Of a stretch of DNA of 16,161 bases, positions 1-7,610 are shown in pieces. The notes under the pieces were generated by a model. It saw only the letters and a program-made list of their open reading frames with translations, did not search any database and was not told the DNA's origin. A program made the position numbers and the translations under genes. This DNA comes from an uncultured bacterium (GTDB lineage Bacteria; Bacillota; Clostridia; Lachnospirales; Lachnospiraceae): NCBI GenBank assembly GCA_905214875.1, contig CAJMNR010000061.1:1-16161 (forward strand), written 5' to 3'. Within the stretch, counting starts at the first letter, position 1. Every line of letters starts with the position of its first letter.

Positions 1-25
1 TCAAGATTGAGGGGCAGGGGAGTTG

Positions 26-46
26 AAGTGTGTGGAACACACACTT
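26..46. terminator. Short perfect hairpin, possible terminator of an upstream gene
   Basis: A 9-bp perfect stem (AAGTGTGTG / CACACACTT) encloses a 3-nt loop, GAA, and a T-rich stretch follows on the + strand. It could end transcription from a gene left of the window. The stem is A/T-G/C alternating and the T-tract is interrupted, so the terminator role is only an inference. Confidence 0.3.
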
Positions 47-88
47 TGTTCTTTACGCGGGCAACGAGCCAAAGTCCTGCATGCATGA

Positions 89-145
89 CCTTGGCGACTG
101 CCGTGATAACGAGAGAAACTCGCAGAGCGTGTTTCTTCTCGTTAT
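89..145 (-). repeat. Dispersed palindromic repeat, partial copy
   Basis: This stretch matches the reverse complement of the complete element at 16088-16161 over about 57 bp, with one difference (GTGATAAC here against GCGATAAC there). It keeps one outer arm, CCTTGGCGACTG, the inner stem (ATAACGAGA...TCTCGTTAT) and the loop region. The second outer arm is absent: after position 145 the sequence diverges. It lies just past the stop codon of the minus-strand gene ending at 157, so in RNA it would form a strong 3' hairpin and may act as that gene's terminator. It looks like a REP-like or miniature non-coding element. Copy number elsewhere in the genome cannot be judged from this window. Confidence 0.8.
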
Positions 146-156
146 ATTTGCAATAC

Positions 157-1692
157 TTAGCGTGTAAGGCCTAATTTGTCAAGGACACGTTTACTTTCTT
201 TTGGAAGACTTAACTGTTTAAAGAAATGGTTTTGTCGATGTTTCATAGCCATTAATGTCTTCGTAGAGTTTGAATCAAGAGTTATACCCAAAGAGTCCTT
301 TAGTTCTGCTAAGGAGTCTGCTTTCATACGACAAACTTTTAAGCGATGTTGATAGTCACTAAAACTATTTATTCCATTTGATTTTAGAAAGTTTATAGAG
401 TCCTTGTATTTATTTTCTAAAAGCGCTCTTTCTAACAGAAGGTTTTGGTATTCTTGGTTTGAGATGCCTTTCATAAGCGTATTCGTTTCGTATTTATTTA
501 TTTTTTTAGTTAAGGCTTTATGTTGCTGCTTTATGAGAGATAAGTTATCAAACTGCTTGTTTACTTGTTGTAAAAAGAGTTTATCGTTGGAATATTCCGT
601 TTCAAGCTGCTTGATTGCATTAACATTGCGTTCTACTTTTTCTGTCTCTTTTTGTAGCGCATTGGTTACATTACAAAAGTGATAGATGTCGCATGCTCGC
701 TGGAGTTCTTCAATCTGTTTTTTTTGTATGCTTGGAGTATTCTTATGTATGTTCTTGGGATTCGTATTTCGACTAAGTGTTTTTTCAGAATTAATCACTT
801 TATGTATTATGTTTTTTTGTAAATTATCAATGGTTGATTCTAGAGAAGAATCAACAGAAGTAAATGGTTGATTTGCCATTAGGGCCTTATTTTTCTTGTT
901 TAAATAATTGTTAGGTTTATCATACGTAGAACTTAATAAACGACCATATTCTTTTTCAAATTGTTTAATGGATTTCTTATAACTAGAGATATACTTAGTA
1001 AGTAGATCAAGCTGTTGACTGCAAAGTGCTTGAACCTTAGGGGGAGTATTTTGTTTCATCAAAGTAAGCAAATCATGTCTTTCCTTTTGGTAACAAAATA
1101 GGTTCCTTTTTAATAAGTGAGCATTATTTAATATGTTTATTTGCTCATATTGTGCTCTAGTGATTTCAGAATTAGTTAATTGGGAGTCTTTAATAATTGT
1201 TTGGATTCTCTTTGGTATTTTATAGTGGTCCAAATTAGATTCATTTAATTCTATCAAACCCAATTTGCGATTATTTTCTCGGTGGCGTCCATCGAATTGA
1301 GGAAGATAAATCTGCTTAAGACGTCCACATCCATATTGAGGATTGGCCAATGTTTGATCTCCAACAGCAGCTTCGATTGGTTGGGTGACGAGATGAAAAG
1401 AAACTTGATTCCGATAGATATATCGAAGATTTTCCTTATCATACCAAGGAGCTACCTGCAACCCTTCACTTAATTGTGTCGCAGATACTTTTCCATCGTC
1501 TAAAAGTTTGATGTATTCTTCTAAAGTAGAAAAGTATCCGGAAACGGAAGATTCTTGTTTGACTAGAATAGTGCCTAATTTCAAGGAACTATTGGAACTT
1601 CCAATAAGTTCATTATGATAGTCATCGATTCCAGGAAATAAATCAGAGCCTTGCCACAGCTTGGCTTGTTTGCTCGGAGAGTCCATATCCAA
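157..1692 (-). CDS. Putative polymorphic-toxin-like protein with long coiled-coil region
   Basis: A 511-residue soluble protein with no signal peptide. Residues about 35-145 carry a pattern I associate with a toxin-type domain found at the C-terminus of Gram-positive polymorphic toxins: an LKLGT segment, a TLEEY helix, GLQVAPW (78-83 region), then PIEAAVG and NPQYGCG, followed by QIYLPQF. The remaining 360 residues are Lys/Glu/Gln-rich and mostly helical, with likely coiled coils near 225-260 and 320-500. This tail loosely resembles the helical tails of plasmid relaxases, but I see no relaxase motif. The start is either TTG at 1692, 5 nt after AGGAGG (1698-1703), or ATG at 1686, 11 nt after it. 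Spacing favours TTG. It lies 14 nt downstream of the immunity-like gene and is probably cotranscribed with it. Function is inferred from pattern memory only; the N-terminal position of the toxin-like domain is odd. Confidence 0.5.
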   Translation of the reverse strand: MDMDSPSKQAKLWQGSDLFPGIDDYHNELIGSSNSSLKLGTILVKQESSVSGYFSTLEEYIKLLDDGKVSATQLSEGLQVAPWYDKENLRYIYRNQVSFHLVTQPIEAAVGDQTLANPQYGCGRLKQIYLPQFDGRHRENNRKLGLIELNESNLDHYKIPKRIQTIIKDSQLTNSEITRAQYEQINILNNAHLLKRNLFCYQKERHDLLTLMKQNTPPKVQALCSQQLDLLTKYISSYKKSIKQFEKEYGRLLSSTYDKPNNYLNKKNKALMANQPFTSVDSSLESTIDNLQKNIIHKVINSEKTLSRNTNPKNIHKNTPSIQKKQIEELQRACDIYHFCNVTNALQKETEKVERNVNAIKQLETEYSNDKLFLQQVNKQFDNLSLIKQQHKALTKKINKYETNTLMKGISNQEYQNLLLERALLENKYKDSINFLKSNGINSFSDYQHRLKVCRMKADSLAELKDSLGITLDSNSTKTLMAMKHRQNHFFKQLSLPKESKRVLDKLGLTR

Positions 1693-1706
1693 TTTCGCCT
1701 CCTATC

Positions 1707-2486
1707 CTAAAGAGAGTTCTTTAGTTCTTCGATGCGTTTGAAAAAGAGTTCATCTTCTTTTTGCCTCTTTTTAATTCCTTTATATAGTACCGGATCTGTA
1801 ATTTTTAATTGTTTGAGTTCCTCGCTCTCTTCTTGTTCTTCTTTTAATTGTTGTTGTCTAGCTAGTTCTTTCTGTTGTTTTTCTAACTCCTCTTTTTCCT
1901 TAGCTTTTTGTTTCTGTCGCTCTTTAATCTCGGCTTCTAGTTCTTTCCATTCGATTTCCTCTTCTTTTTCGATTTCTTCATCAAAGCCATCAAAATCCCC
2001 ACGCTCCATATAGATAGAATATAGGTAATAATGAAGCTTAATCTGGATATCCGGAAAATCTCGTAGGTTATAGGAAAGACCTATGTTACCCCAGCCTTCT
2101 TCGTACCAGCATTCACGTCCACCAGGAACATCTGTGCCCAGTTGTAGTGCTAAAAATTCTCCAGTCTGTCTTAGAACTTTCGCTGTATTTTCATCCCAAA
2201 ATTCTAAGGGCCAATCTTGCCATAAACAGGCATCATAAAGAGTGATAGATATTTCTTCTAAAAGATCATCTGGTTTATGACCATCGAAGAATGGGACAAC
2301 AAAGACTTGAAATCCGTCGATGGTTTGCTTCTTCAGATTATAAAAGCCACAGTAAAGCTCGTTTCGTTCTTCTTCACGTACTTCATTTTGAAACAGACGA
2401 GATTCTAAAAATTCTTTTTGTGTCATTCCATAACGGAGTTCGTATCCGTCTCCCCAGGAAAATGTGCCAGTTTCTAGATCTAACAT
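1707..2486 (-). CDS. Putative immunity protein with charged coiled-coil tail
   Basis: A 259-residue soluble protein in two parts. Residues 1-165 form a compact, aromatic-rich domain beginning with GTFSWGDGYELRYGMTQ, with further conserved-looking segments WQDWPLEFWDE (89-99) and EEGWGNIGLSYN (129-140). The style resembles small immunity proteins of bacterial toxin loci. Residues 166-259 are almost entirely Glu, Lys, Gln and Arg and should form one long helix or coiled coil, unusual for an immunity protein. The ATG at 2486 has a good AGAAGGA site about 7 nt upstream. It is the first gene of a two-gene operon with the toxin-like gene at 157-1692, the reverse of the common toxin-then-immunity order. 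It could instead be the immunity gene of a lost upstream toxin. The assignment rests on context and overall look, not on a named family. Confidence 0.45.
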   Translation of the reverse strand: MLDLETGTFSWGDGYELRYGMTQKEFLESRLFQNEVREEERNELYCGFYNLKKQTIDGFQVFVVPFFDGHKPDDLLEEISITLYDACLWQDWPLEFWDENTAKVLRQTGEFLALQLGTDVPGGRECWYEEGWGNIGLSYNLRDFPDIQIKLHYYLYSIYMERGDFDGFDEEIEKEEEIEWKELEAEIKERQKQKAKEKEELEKQQKELARQQQLKEEQEESEELKQLKITDPVLYKGIKKRQKEDELFFKRIEELKNSL

Positions 2487-2545
2487 ATGTAATTCCTTCT
2501 TTCACTATATTTTTATCGAACAATGAGACAAAGCATCATAATACT

Positions 2546-2573
2546 AGTGTACCATGTTATGATACGCAGTCAA
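2546..2573 (-). promoter_or_regulatory. Vegetative promoter of the immunity/toxin pair
   Basis: On the minus strand, TTGACT (2573-2568) is followed after 16 bp by TACACT (2551-2546). The -35 matches the consensus at 5 of 6 positions and the -10 at 4 of 6. Transcription would start about 55-60 nt before the ATG at 2486. No clear terminator separates this site from the gene upstream, so some readthrough is possible. Confidence 0.5.
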
Positions 2574-2630
2574 TGTGATAAAAGGACTAAATGTAATAAT
2601 ATGGAATAATATAGTGAAATTGTGTATAAT

Positions 2631-4751
2631 TTATTTTCTTTTAAGCCCAGGAATCGTATTATAAAAGTCTGTCGTTAGTATCAATTCAGATGCTTTCAGT
2701 TTATAATTACATAGTTTCTTCATTGCACTTACGTATTTGCTTTGTTCGTCTTCGCTCATATCGATGCCGTCAGCCTTTTTGAAGACACCTGTAAAACGAT
2801 TGTAGAAGCCTTTGTCAGTAAGCCAACAGTTAGATGAGAAGTGAACAAGCGGTGCTGAATCGGAAAGAATATCACTTCCTGCCAATAGTCTGGAATCATA
2901 GTCTAATCCGAGAAGGTTAGAAAGGGTAGGGAGGATATCCACCTGGGAGCAAGGCTTGTCTACTGTTACAGGATCTGTCATGCTGCCGGACCAAAGGATT
3001 AAGGAATTCTTATAGGCATCAAAGTCGATGTCACTTTCATTAAGCATCTCCAGATCTTTTCCACCAAGACTCTTTCCGCTAAGTTCTTCTAATATGTCAA
3101 CATCACTATAAGGAATGTGGTCGGCACACATACAGATTAGCGTATTATCAAGCTTTCCAGCTTTTTTGAGAGTACTTAGAAGATAGGTAAGGCCATCCTC
3201 TAACTCTAAGTTTGCAGCAATATATGCTTTAGTCTTTTCAGAATAGTTTAAGTCTTTTACACGGTCCTTGTTTTTGGCAGCCATATTGTCACCGCTGAAA
3301 CTATAAGGAAGATGGCCGCTGATTGTCATATAGTAAACATTAAATGGTGTATCTTTTGTCATATATTGATCAATCGTCTGCTCAAATAAGTATTTGTCTG
3401 ATTGAGGCCATAAGGAATTACCACTATCATTTTTTTCCATAGTGATGCCACTACCACTTTGGTACCAGTCATATCCAAGGTTCGGGTGAGAAAGCGCACG
3501 GCCATACATATTGACATTACAATGATACCCCATAGAAGAGTATCCAAGCGTATTTAGCTGGTTGGCAAGGGTAAATGGCAGCCAAGTCTTGTTCTCGCCA
3601 GTATACGTCATACTAATTGGAAAACCGCCCTTTGGATACAGGCCAACAAGGTTTTGAAATTCTCCGCCAGAGGTACTTGTAAAATGAAGAGGCGTGTAGA
3701 AGTTATTAAATACAAAGCCTTCATGAGAGAGCTTGTACAACGTAGGAGTCAGTTCTTTATCAATCATGTAACCGGAAAAACCTTCGGCAGTAAGGAAAAT
3801 TACATTATATCCCTTAAACATTCCAGTGTACTCGTTCTTATTCGTAGGAGAAACCGAATCAAAATAATTATACAGCCATGTCAGATCATCGCTATCAGCA
3901 TTTTTCGCCAGGTCCTTTAAATCGATATCAAGCACGTTTGGAGAGGTATCGATAGAAGGAGTAGTTGTTGGTGTAGTAGTTACAGATGCTGTTGCATGTG
4001 GAGTTGCTTTATTTTCTGGTGTTTTGGATGGAGCGGAAGTCGTGGCAATGGTTTGGTTAAGCGCTTGACTTACGCTGGAAAAATCCTCATTCACATCAAT
4101 GTCACTGTTGACGCCAAATAAAGCATGTTTTACGTCGAGTCGAAGCATTGTAAGGACACCAAGCTTTTCCACTTGGTCTTCCGTATTATTATCTGTGATG
4201 TATAAGCTTTTAGGAAGAAATTCGGTATCTTCGTTCCAAGGAAGATATAAACTTCCCAAGGCAGCAATATGTAAGGCAACAGCTAATCCGAGTGGAACAA
4301 AAGCGTCAGGAAATTTTCTGCATGTAAAGGAAACGAGTCGATGTCCGAGAATAGCAAATAAAATTGCAGGAAGAAGAAATAAAACCAATCCAAAGATATG
4401 GTTTACGATTCCGGAAATGATTGCGTCCTTGTAATCCAGTAAATTATTGCTAGCTGCGGTTTTTGCCGAACTAAGTAGTTGGTAATACGTCTGCAGAATC
4501 ATTTTGCATTCCATCTCGATACAATAAATGAGTGCAGCAAGGATACCTAACGTCTTCGTGACAATACGATTGATTTTAGGTGGAAGTAAATTGCAAAAAA
4601 AGCTTAGCAAAAAACCAATCGATAGGCCGAAAAGCAGATAGATGGGCAGGTATACCAGGTTCATCTTCATATATAGATGGAAGACAAGTTCCAAATATAG
4701 AAATAGAAGAGGAAGGTAAAAAGATGAAGTATATTGTCTAAATTGATTCAT
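2631..4751 (-). CDS. LtaS-like phosphoglycerol transferase (sulfatase fold)
   Basis: A 706-residue polytopic membrane enzyme of the lipoteichoic acid synthase family, which moves glycerol-phosphate from phosphatidylglycerol onto a glycolipid or glycan outside the cell. The N-terminus has about five membrane segments (roughly 11-29, 32-54, 64-84, 114-137, 148-171). A Thr/Pro-rich linker (about 238-275) leads to an extracellular sulfatase-type domain from about 313. Visible active-site elements are a likely metal ligand E323 (LTAEGF), the expected nucleophile T360 in TSGGEF, H480 in ISGH, and D544-H545 in CADH. Length is close to that of the family. The ATG at 4751 follows an AAGAAGGA site. It could make polyglycerol-phosphate teichoic acid or be a related alkaline-phosphatase-fold modifier; the exact substrate cannot be read from sequence. 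It is divergent from the MATE exporter and stands alone, apart from possible readthrough into 2486-157. Confidence 0.85.
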   Translation of the reverse strand: MNQFRQYTSSFYLPLLFLYLELVFHLYMKMNLVYLPIYLLFGLSIGFLLSFFCNLLPPKINRIVTKTLGILAALIYCIEMECKMILQTYYQLLSSAKTAASNNLLDYKDAIISGIVNHIFGLVLFLLPAILFAILGHRLVSFTCRKFPDAFVPLGLAVALHIAALGSLYLPWNEDTEFLPKSLYITDNNTEDQVEKLGVLTMLRLDVKHALFGVNSDIDVNEDFSSVSQALNQTIATTSAPSKTPENKATPHATASVTTTPTTTPSIDTSPNVLDIDLKDLAKNADSDDLTWLYNYFDSVSPTNKNEYTGMFKGYNVIFLTAEGFSGYMIDKELTPTLYKLSHEGFVFNNFYTPLHFTSTSGGEFQNLVGLYPKGGFPISMTYTGENKTWLPFTLANQLNTLGYSSMGYHCNVNMYGRALSHPNLGYDWYQSGSGITMEKNDSGNSLWPQSDKYLFEQTIDQYMTKDTPFNVYYMTISGHLPYSFSGDNMAAKNKDRVKDLNYSEKTKAYIAANLELEDGLTYLLSTLKKAGKLDNTLICMCADHIPYSDVDILEELSGKSLGGKDLEMLNESDIDFDAYKNSLILWSGSMTDPVTVDKPCSQVDILPTLSNLLGLDYDSRLLAGSDILSDSAPLVHFSSNCWLTDKGFYNRFTGVFKKADGIDMSEDEQSKYVSAMKKLCNYKLKASELILTTDFYNTIPGLKRK

Positions 4752-4799
4752 TATGTATGTTCCTTCTTTCTAAATGTAAAAAAATGGGTTTTATCTATT

Positions 4800-4827
4800 A
4801 ATATAACATAAGAGAAAGTAAAATCAA
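4800..4827 (-). promoter_or_regulatory. Promoter of the LtaS-like gene
   Basis: On the minus strand, TTGATT (4827-4822) and TATATT (4805-4800) are separated by 16 bp, about 50 nt before the start codon at 4751. It lies back to back with the MATE promoter starting at 4841, so the two divergent promoters share one short AT-rich region. Confidence 0.5.
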
Positions 4828-4840
4828 AGTAAATAATAAG

Positions 4841-4869
4841 TTGAATAAACCTGTTAAATTCGTTATAAT
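4841..4869 (+). promoter_or_regulatory. Promoter of the MATE exporter gene
   Basis: TTGAAT (4841-4846), a 17-bp spacer and a perfect TATAAT (4864-4869). Transcription should begin near 4876, leaving a leader of about 20 nt. This rules out any translation start upstream of about 4876 for the following gene and fixes its start at 4895. Confidence 0.75.
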
Positions 4870-4894
4870 ACGACAGAAAGGACGGAAGAAACCA

Positions 4895-6238
4895 ATGAAA
4901 ATAGATATGACACAGGGGAACATAAATCGACATTTAGTGCGGTTTGCAATTCCTTTAATATTAGGCAATATGTTTCAGCTTACATATAATGCAGTAGACT
5001 CGATTATTGTAGGAAGATATATTGGAAATGAAGCACAGGCGGCAGTAGGAACTTCAAATCCATTAATGAATATCATCGTATTCTTTATCGTAGGAGCTTG
5101 TACAGGAATACAGGTGCTTATGAGTACATACTTTGGTGCGAAAGAGCACGAGAAGTTTAAAAAAGAGATTTCCACATCCATTATCATTGGATTCTTATTT
5201 ATCTTTTGCGTCTCTATTTTGTGTATGGCATTTAGTAAGCCATTGTTAATGTTAATCCAAGTGCCGGACAGCATTCTGGATATGTCGACAACGTATTTAA
5301 GAATTATATTTGCAGGACTTGTATTTACCTTTTTATATAATATATATGCGTCAATGTTACGAAGCGTGGGAGATGCCAAGACACCGATTTATTTCATTAT
5401 CATTTCCTGTGTAATGAATGTCTGCTTAGATATCGTATTTGTCATTTACGGAAAAATGGGTGTCGAAGGAGTGGCGTATGCGACAGTAATCAGTGAAATG
5501 ACGTCGGGCATCCTTTGCGTGCTTTATGTAAGAAAGTATGTTCCAATTCTTAGGCTTACAAGAAAAGAATTCCGTATTGAGAAAAGCATGGTAAAAGATA
5601 CAGTAAGCTATGGAGTGAATACGGCAATGCAAAAGATTGCATTAAATGTCGGAAAAGTATTAGTGCAAGGCTGTGTAAATACGTTGGATGTAGATGCAAT
5701 TGCTACGTTTAACGCAGTATCGAGAGTGGATGACTACGTATTCCAGCCAGAGCAAAGTATTGGAAATGCAATGACCACATGTATTGCTCAGAATAACGGA
5801 GCAAAGAAAAAAGACAGGATTAAAGAAACGCTCCATAAAGGACTACTGCTTGAACTTGTTTATTGGGTCTTCATCGGCACGATCATTTATTTTGTAGCAG
5901 ATAAAGTCATGTATTTATTCGTAAAGGACTCTTCAGACAGCATCGTATCCATGGGAACGAATTATTTGCAGACGATGGCATTTTTCTATGTGATGCCTGC
6001 GCTTACAAATGGAATTCAAGGGTATTTCAGAGGACTTGGCAAGTTAAATATCAACTTCTATTCCACGCTCATTCAGATGATCGGAAGAGTTGTGATGGCC
6101 TATATCCTTGTACCAAAGCTTGGCGTGTTCGGTATTGCACTTAGCTGCTTTGTCGGATGGGTATGTATGCTTGCTTTCGAAGTACCTTATTATTTCATTT
6201 ATAAAAAAAGACAAGTCATGAAGCCGGAAATACTATAA
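4895..6238 (+). CDS. MATE family efflux transporter
   Basis: A 447-residue polytopic membrane protein of the multidrug and toxic compound extrusion family, which exports cationic or other small molecules using a Na+ or H+ gradient. The N-terminus shows the family pattern: a short cytoplasmic start, then LILGNMFQLTYNAVDSIIVG (residues 21-40) and AAVGTSNP (49-56). The repeat of this pattern is seen near the middle, and the length fits twelve membrane helices in two MatE repeats. An open frame extends upstream to 4841, but the promoter's -10 box lies at 4864-4869, so the ATG at 4895, preceded by GGAAG, is the real start. The 3' end overlaps the convergent AraC-type gene by 6 nt. Substrate is unknown; the adjacent regulator is the obvious candidate to control it. 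Confidence 0.92.
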   Translation: MKIDMTQGNINRHLVRFAIPLILGNMFQLTYNAVDSIIVGRYIGNEAQAAVGTSNPLMNIIVFFIVGACTGIQVLMSTYFGAKEHEKFKKEISTSIIIGFLFIFCVSILCMAFSKPLLMLIQVPDSILDMSTTYLRIIFAGLVFTFLYNIYASMLRSVGDAKTPIYFIIISCVMNVCLDIVFVIYGKMGVEGVAYATVISEMTSGILCVLYVRKYVPILRLTRKEFRIEKSMVKDTVSYGVNTAMQKIALNVGKVLVQGCVNTLDVDAIATFNAVSRVDDYVFQPEQSIGNAMTTCIAQNNGAKKKDRIKETLHKGLLLELVYWVFIGTIIYFVADKVMYLFVKDSSDSIVSMGTNYLQTMAFFYVMPALTNGIQGYFRGLGKLNINFYSTLIQMIGRVVMAYILVPKLGVFGIALSCFVGWVCMLAFEVPYYFIYKKRQVMKPEIL

Positions 6239-6979
6239 GCTGAAGTTAGAACGGAAATATTTGTTGCGGTAGGCGCTTGGGGTAAGTCCCGTACGTTCAT
6301 GGAACAGCTTTGTAAAATGGCTTTGGGAAGCAAAGGAGAAGTCAGAAGCAATCTGGGCATAGGAAATGTCCGTATACTTTAGCTGCTTCTTTGCGGCCTC
6401 GATTTTTTCATTTATAATATAGGAGGAAATGGAACAACCAGTCTCCTTTTTAAATAGTTTGGACAAGTAGCTTGCATCTTTCTTCGTGATCGATGCAAGC
6501 TTTTTTACGGTTATCTTTTCGTGCAGGTGGGCAAGAATATAGTCGATACAAAGGACCACAGATTTAGGGTAGCTATTTTGCTTTTTCAAATCATGCATGC
6601 ACTTCGTATAATCTAAAATCATTTCTTGGTGGAGTGTTTGAATCTCTTTTATGGACGATAACTTGTCCACTTTTCGTATGTACAAATCGCTTAAGTTGTA
6701 AGCCATCTCGTAAGGCATCCCGCCCTCGATGCAGAATCTTGTAAGCATGGCAGCCAAAATCACAAAGTGGTAGGTCAGGTTGTGAAGCGGATTATCCGAA
6801 AGCTTTCCGTAGTCTTTTAAATCATCCGTTACATATAAGACAGAATAGGACTTGATAGCTTCAATATCTCCATTCTTTACAAGTTCATAGAATTTCAGTT
6901 CCTCCTCGTATGCCTTGTGATAAGTTCCATTTTCCTGTTGTAAAAACATAAGGCTGTTAAGTTCACGTTTGGAATCCAT
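6233..6979 (-). CDS. AraC-family transcriptional regulator
   Basis: A 248-residue DNA-binding regulator. Residues 143-241 form the AraC/XylS double helix-turn-helix: the first helix pair includes ITVKKLASITKKDASYLSKL (156-175) and the second FASQSHFTKLFHERTGLTPS (216-235), ending in the usual AYR (237-239). The N-terminal 140 residues are helical, with LSDNPLHNLTYHFVILAAML (60-79), IEGGMPYEMAY and LSDLYIRKVD, a type of sensor region common in clostridial AraC proteins with no obvious sugar-binding cupin. An in-frame ATG lies at 7033, but the ATG at 6979 has a GAGGGG-type site 6-7 nt upstream and gives the usual length. It is tail-to-tail with the MATE gene, which it may regulate. The ligand is unknown. 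Confidence 0.88.
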   Translation of the reverse strand: MDSKRELNSLMFLQQENGTYHKAYEEELKFYELVKNGDIEAIKSYSVLYVTDDLKDYGKLSDNPLHNLTYHFVILAAMLTRFCIEGGMPYEMAYNLSDLYIRKVDKLSSIKEIQTLHQEMILDYTKCMHDLKKQNSYPKSVVLCIDYILAHLHEKITVKKLASITKKDASYLSKLFKKETGCSISSYIINEKIEAAKKQLKYTDISYAQIASDFSFASQSHFTKLFHERTGLTPSAYRNKYFRSNFSL

Positions 6980-7078
6980 AAATTCACCCCTCTTCTTAGT
7001 AAAAAGTATGACATAATTAGGAAGGAAAAACAACCATACAAGACAATAGGTAATTGGAGCTAAATAAAATGAAAACTA

Positions 7079-7107
7079 TTTACAAAAAATCACAAAAGAA
7101 TTATGAT
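7079..7107 (+). promoter_or_regulatory. Promoter of the small membrane protein gene
   Basis: TTTACA (7079-7084), 17-bp spacer, TATGAT (7102-7107). It lies 38 nt before the start codon at 7145. Both boxes match the vegetative consensus at 5 of 6 positions. Confidence 0.65.
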
Positions 7108-7144
7108 TATTTGTAAAATATAACAAAAGCGGGGGAGAAAACAT

Positions 7145-7447
7145 ATGGTTGAATGTATCGGATGGTTTATAATAAGTTTAACGCAGTTTTCTGGAACCAT
7201 TGTCTATTTTGTGGCACCTGATCATTTGATGAATAAGGAGTATAGGGAAAGTATTCGAGAAGAGAAAAAAGAAGAAGCATATAGAAGTCAGTTGATTAAG
7301 CTTGTAGCACTTGGAGCGGTAACTTTATGGGTTTCTATATGCTATTTCCTTAAGCTGTCAGGTATATGGAGGTGGCCTATTTTGATATTTGTTTTCGGGG
7401 GCGCTGTAATATATGGTATTGTAACAGAAAAAAGATTATGTAGATAG
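7145..7447 (+). CDS. Small three-TM membrane protein, function unknown
   Basis: A 100-residue protein that I do not recognise beyond its topology. Hydrophobic segments lie at about 3-24, 50-69 and 74-92. A highly charged loop (about 28-48, EESIREEKKEEAYR-like composition) separates the first from the second. The charged stretch and short tail suggest a cytoplasmic loop. The ATG at 7145 follows a GGGGGAG site at about 7 nt. The gene has its own promoter (7079-7107) and terminator (7454-7512), so it is a single-gene unit, divergent from the AraC-type regulator. Regular codon use and a clean regulatory context argue that it is real. The layout resembles small SdpI/DUF-type membrane proteins, but no motif supports a name. 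Confidence 0.7.
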   Translation: MVECIGWFIISLTQFSGTIVYFVAPDHLMNKEYRESIREEKKEEAYRSQLIKLVALGAVTLWVSICYFLKLSGIWRWPILIFVFGGAVIYGIVTEKRLCR

Positions 7448-7453
7448 TAAGAG

Positions 7454-7512
7454 AAAAGAAGGGGTGCTGTTCCATAGACGAAATCATCTATGGAACAACA
7501 CTCCCTTCTTTT
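7454..7512 (+). terminator. Long hairpin terminator
   Basis: The arm AAAAGAAGGG...CTGTTCCATAG pairs with CTATGGAACAAC...CCCTTCTTTT with one bulge and one mismatch, giving about 24 paired bases. Partial pairing continues into the 10-nt loop. The 3' arm ends in TTCTTTT. It closes the small membrane protein gene. The symmetric A-tract and T-tract could also make it work in both directions. It is longer than a typical intrinsic terminator. Confidence 0.75.
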
Positions 7513-7610
7513 GGGATTAAAATATGACATAACAATGATAAAAAAACAATGAATGTTATATATCAAAATCAAGAATCTGCGTATGATAAAGAAAAAAGGA
7601 GGTAGGTAAT

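Noticed and set aside
1..88. RNA gene or group II intron end at the left edge
   Set aside because: No tRNA cloverleaf, rRNA signature or intron domain V could be made out. Only the short hairpin at 26-46 is visible, and nothing else is supported.
2543..2552. The 10-mer ACTAGTGTAC shared with 10543-10552, both near minus-strand promoters
   Set aside because: A 10-bp match between AT-rich intergenic regions in 16 kb can arise by chance. The first site lacks the second half of the inverted repeat seen at 10528-10551.
2291..2578. Plus-strand frame of 95 codons across the start of the immunity-like gene
   Set aside because: It is antisense, has no ribosome binding site, and runs through the promoter region of the minus-strand operon.
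4841..4894. N-terminal extension of the MATE protein from a TTG at 4841
   Set aside because: The TTG is itself the -35 box and TATAAT lies at 4864-4869, so this segment is upstream of the transcription start.
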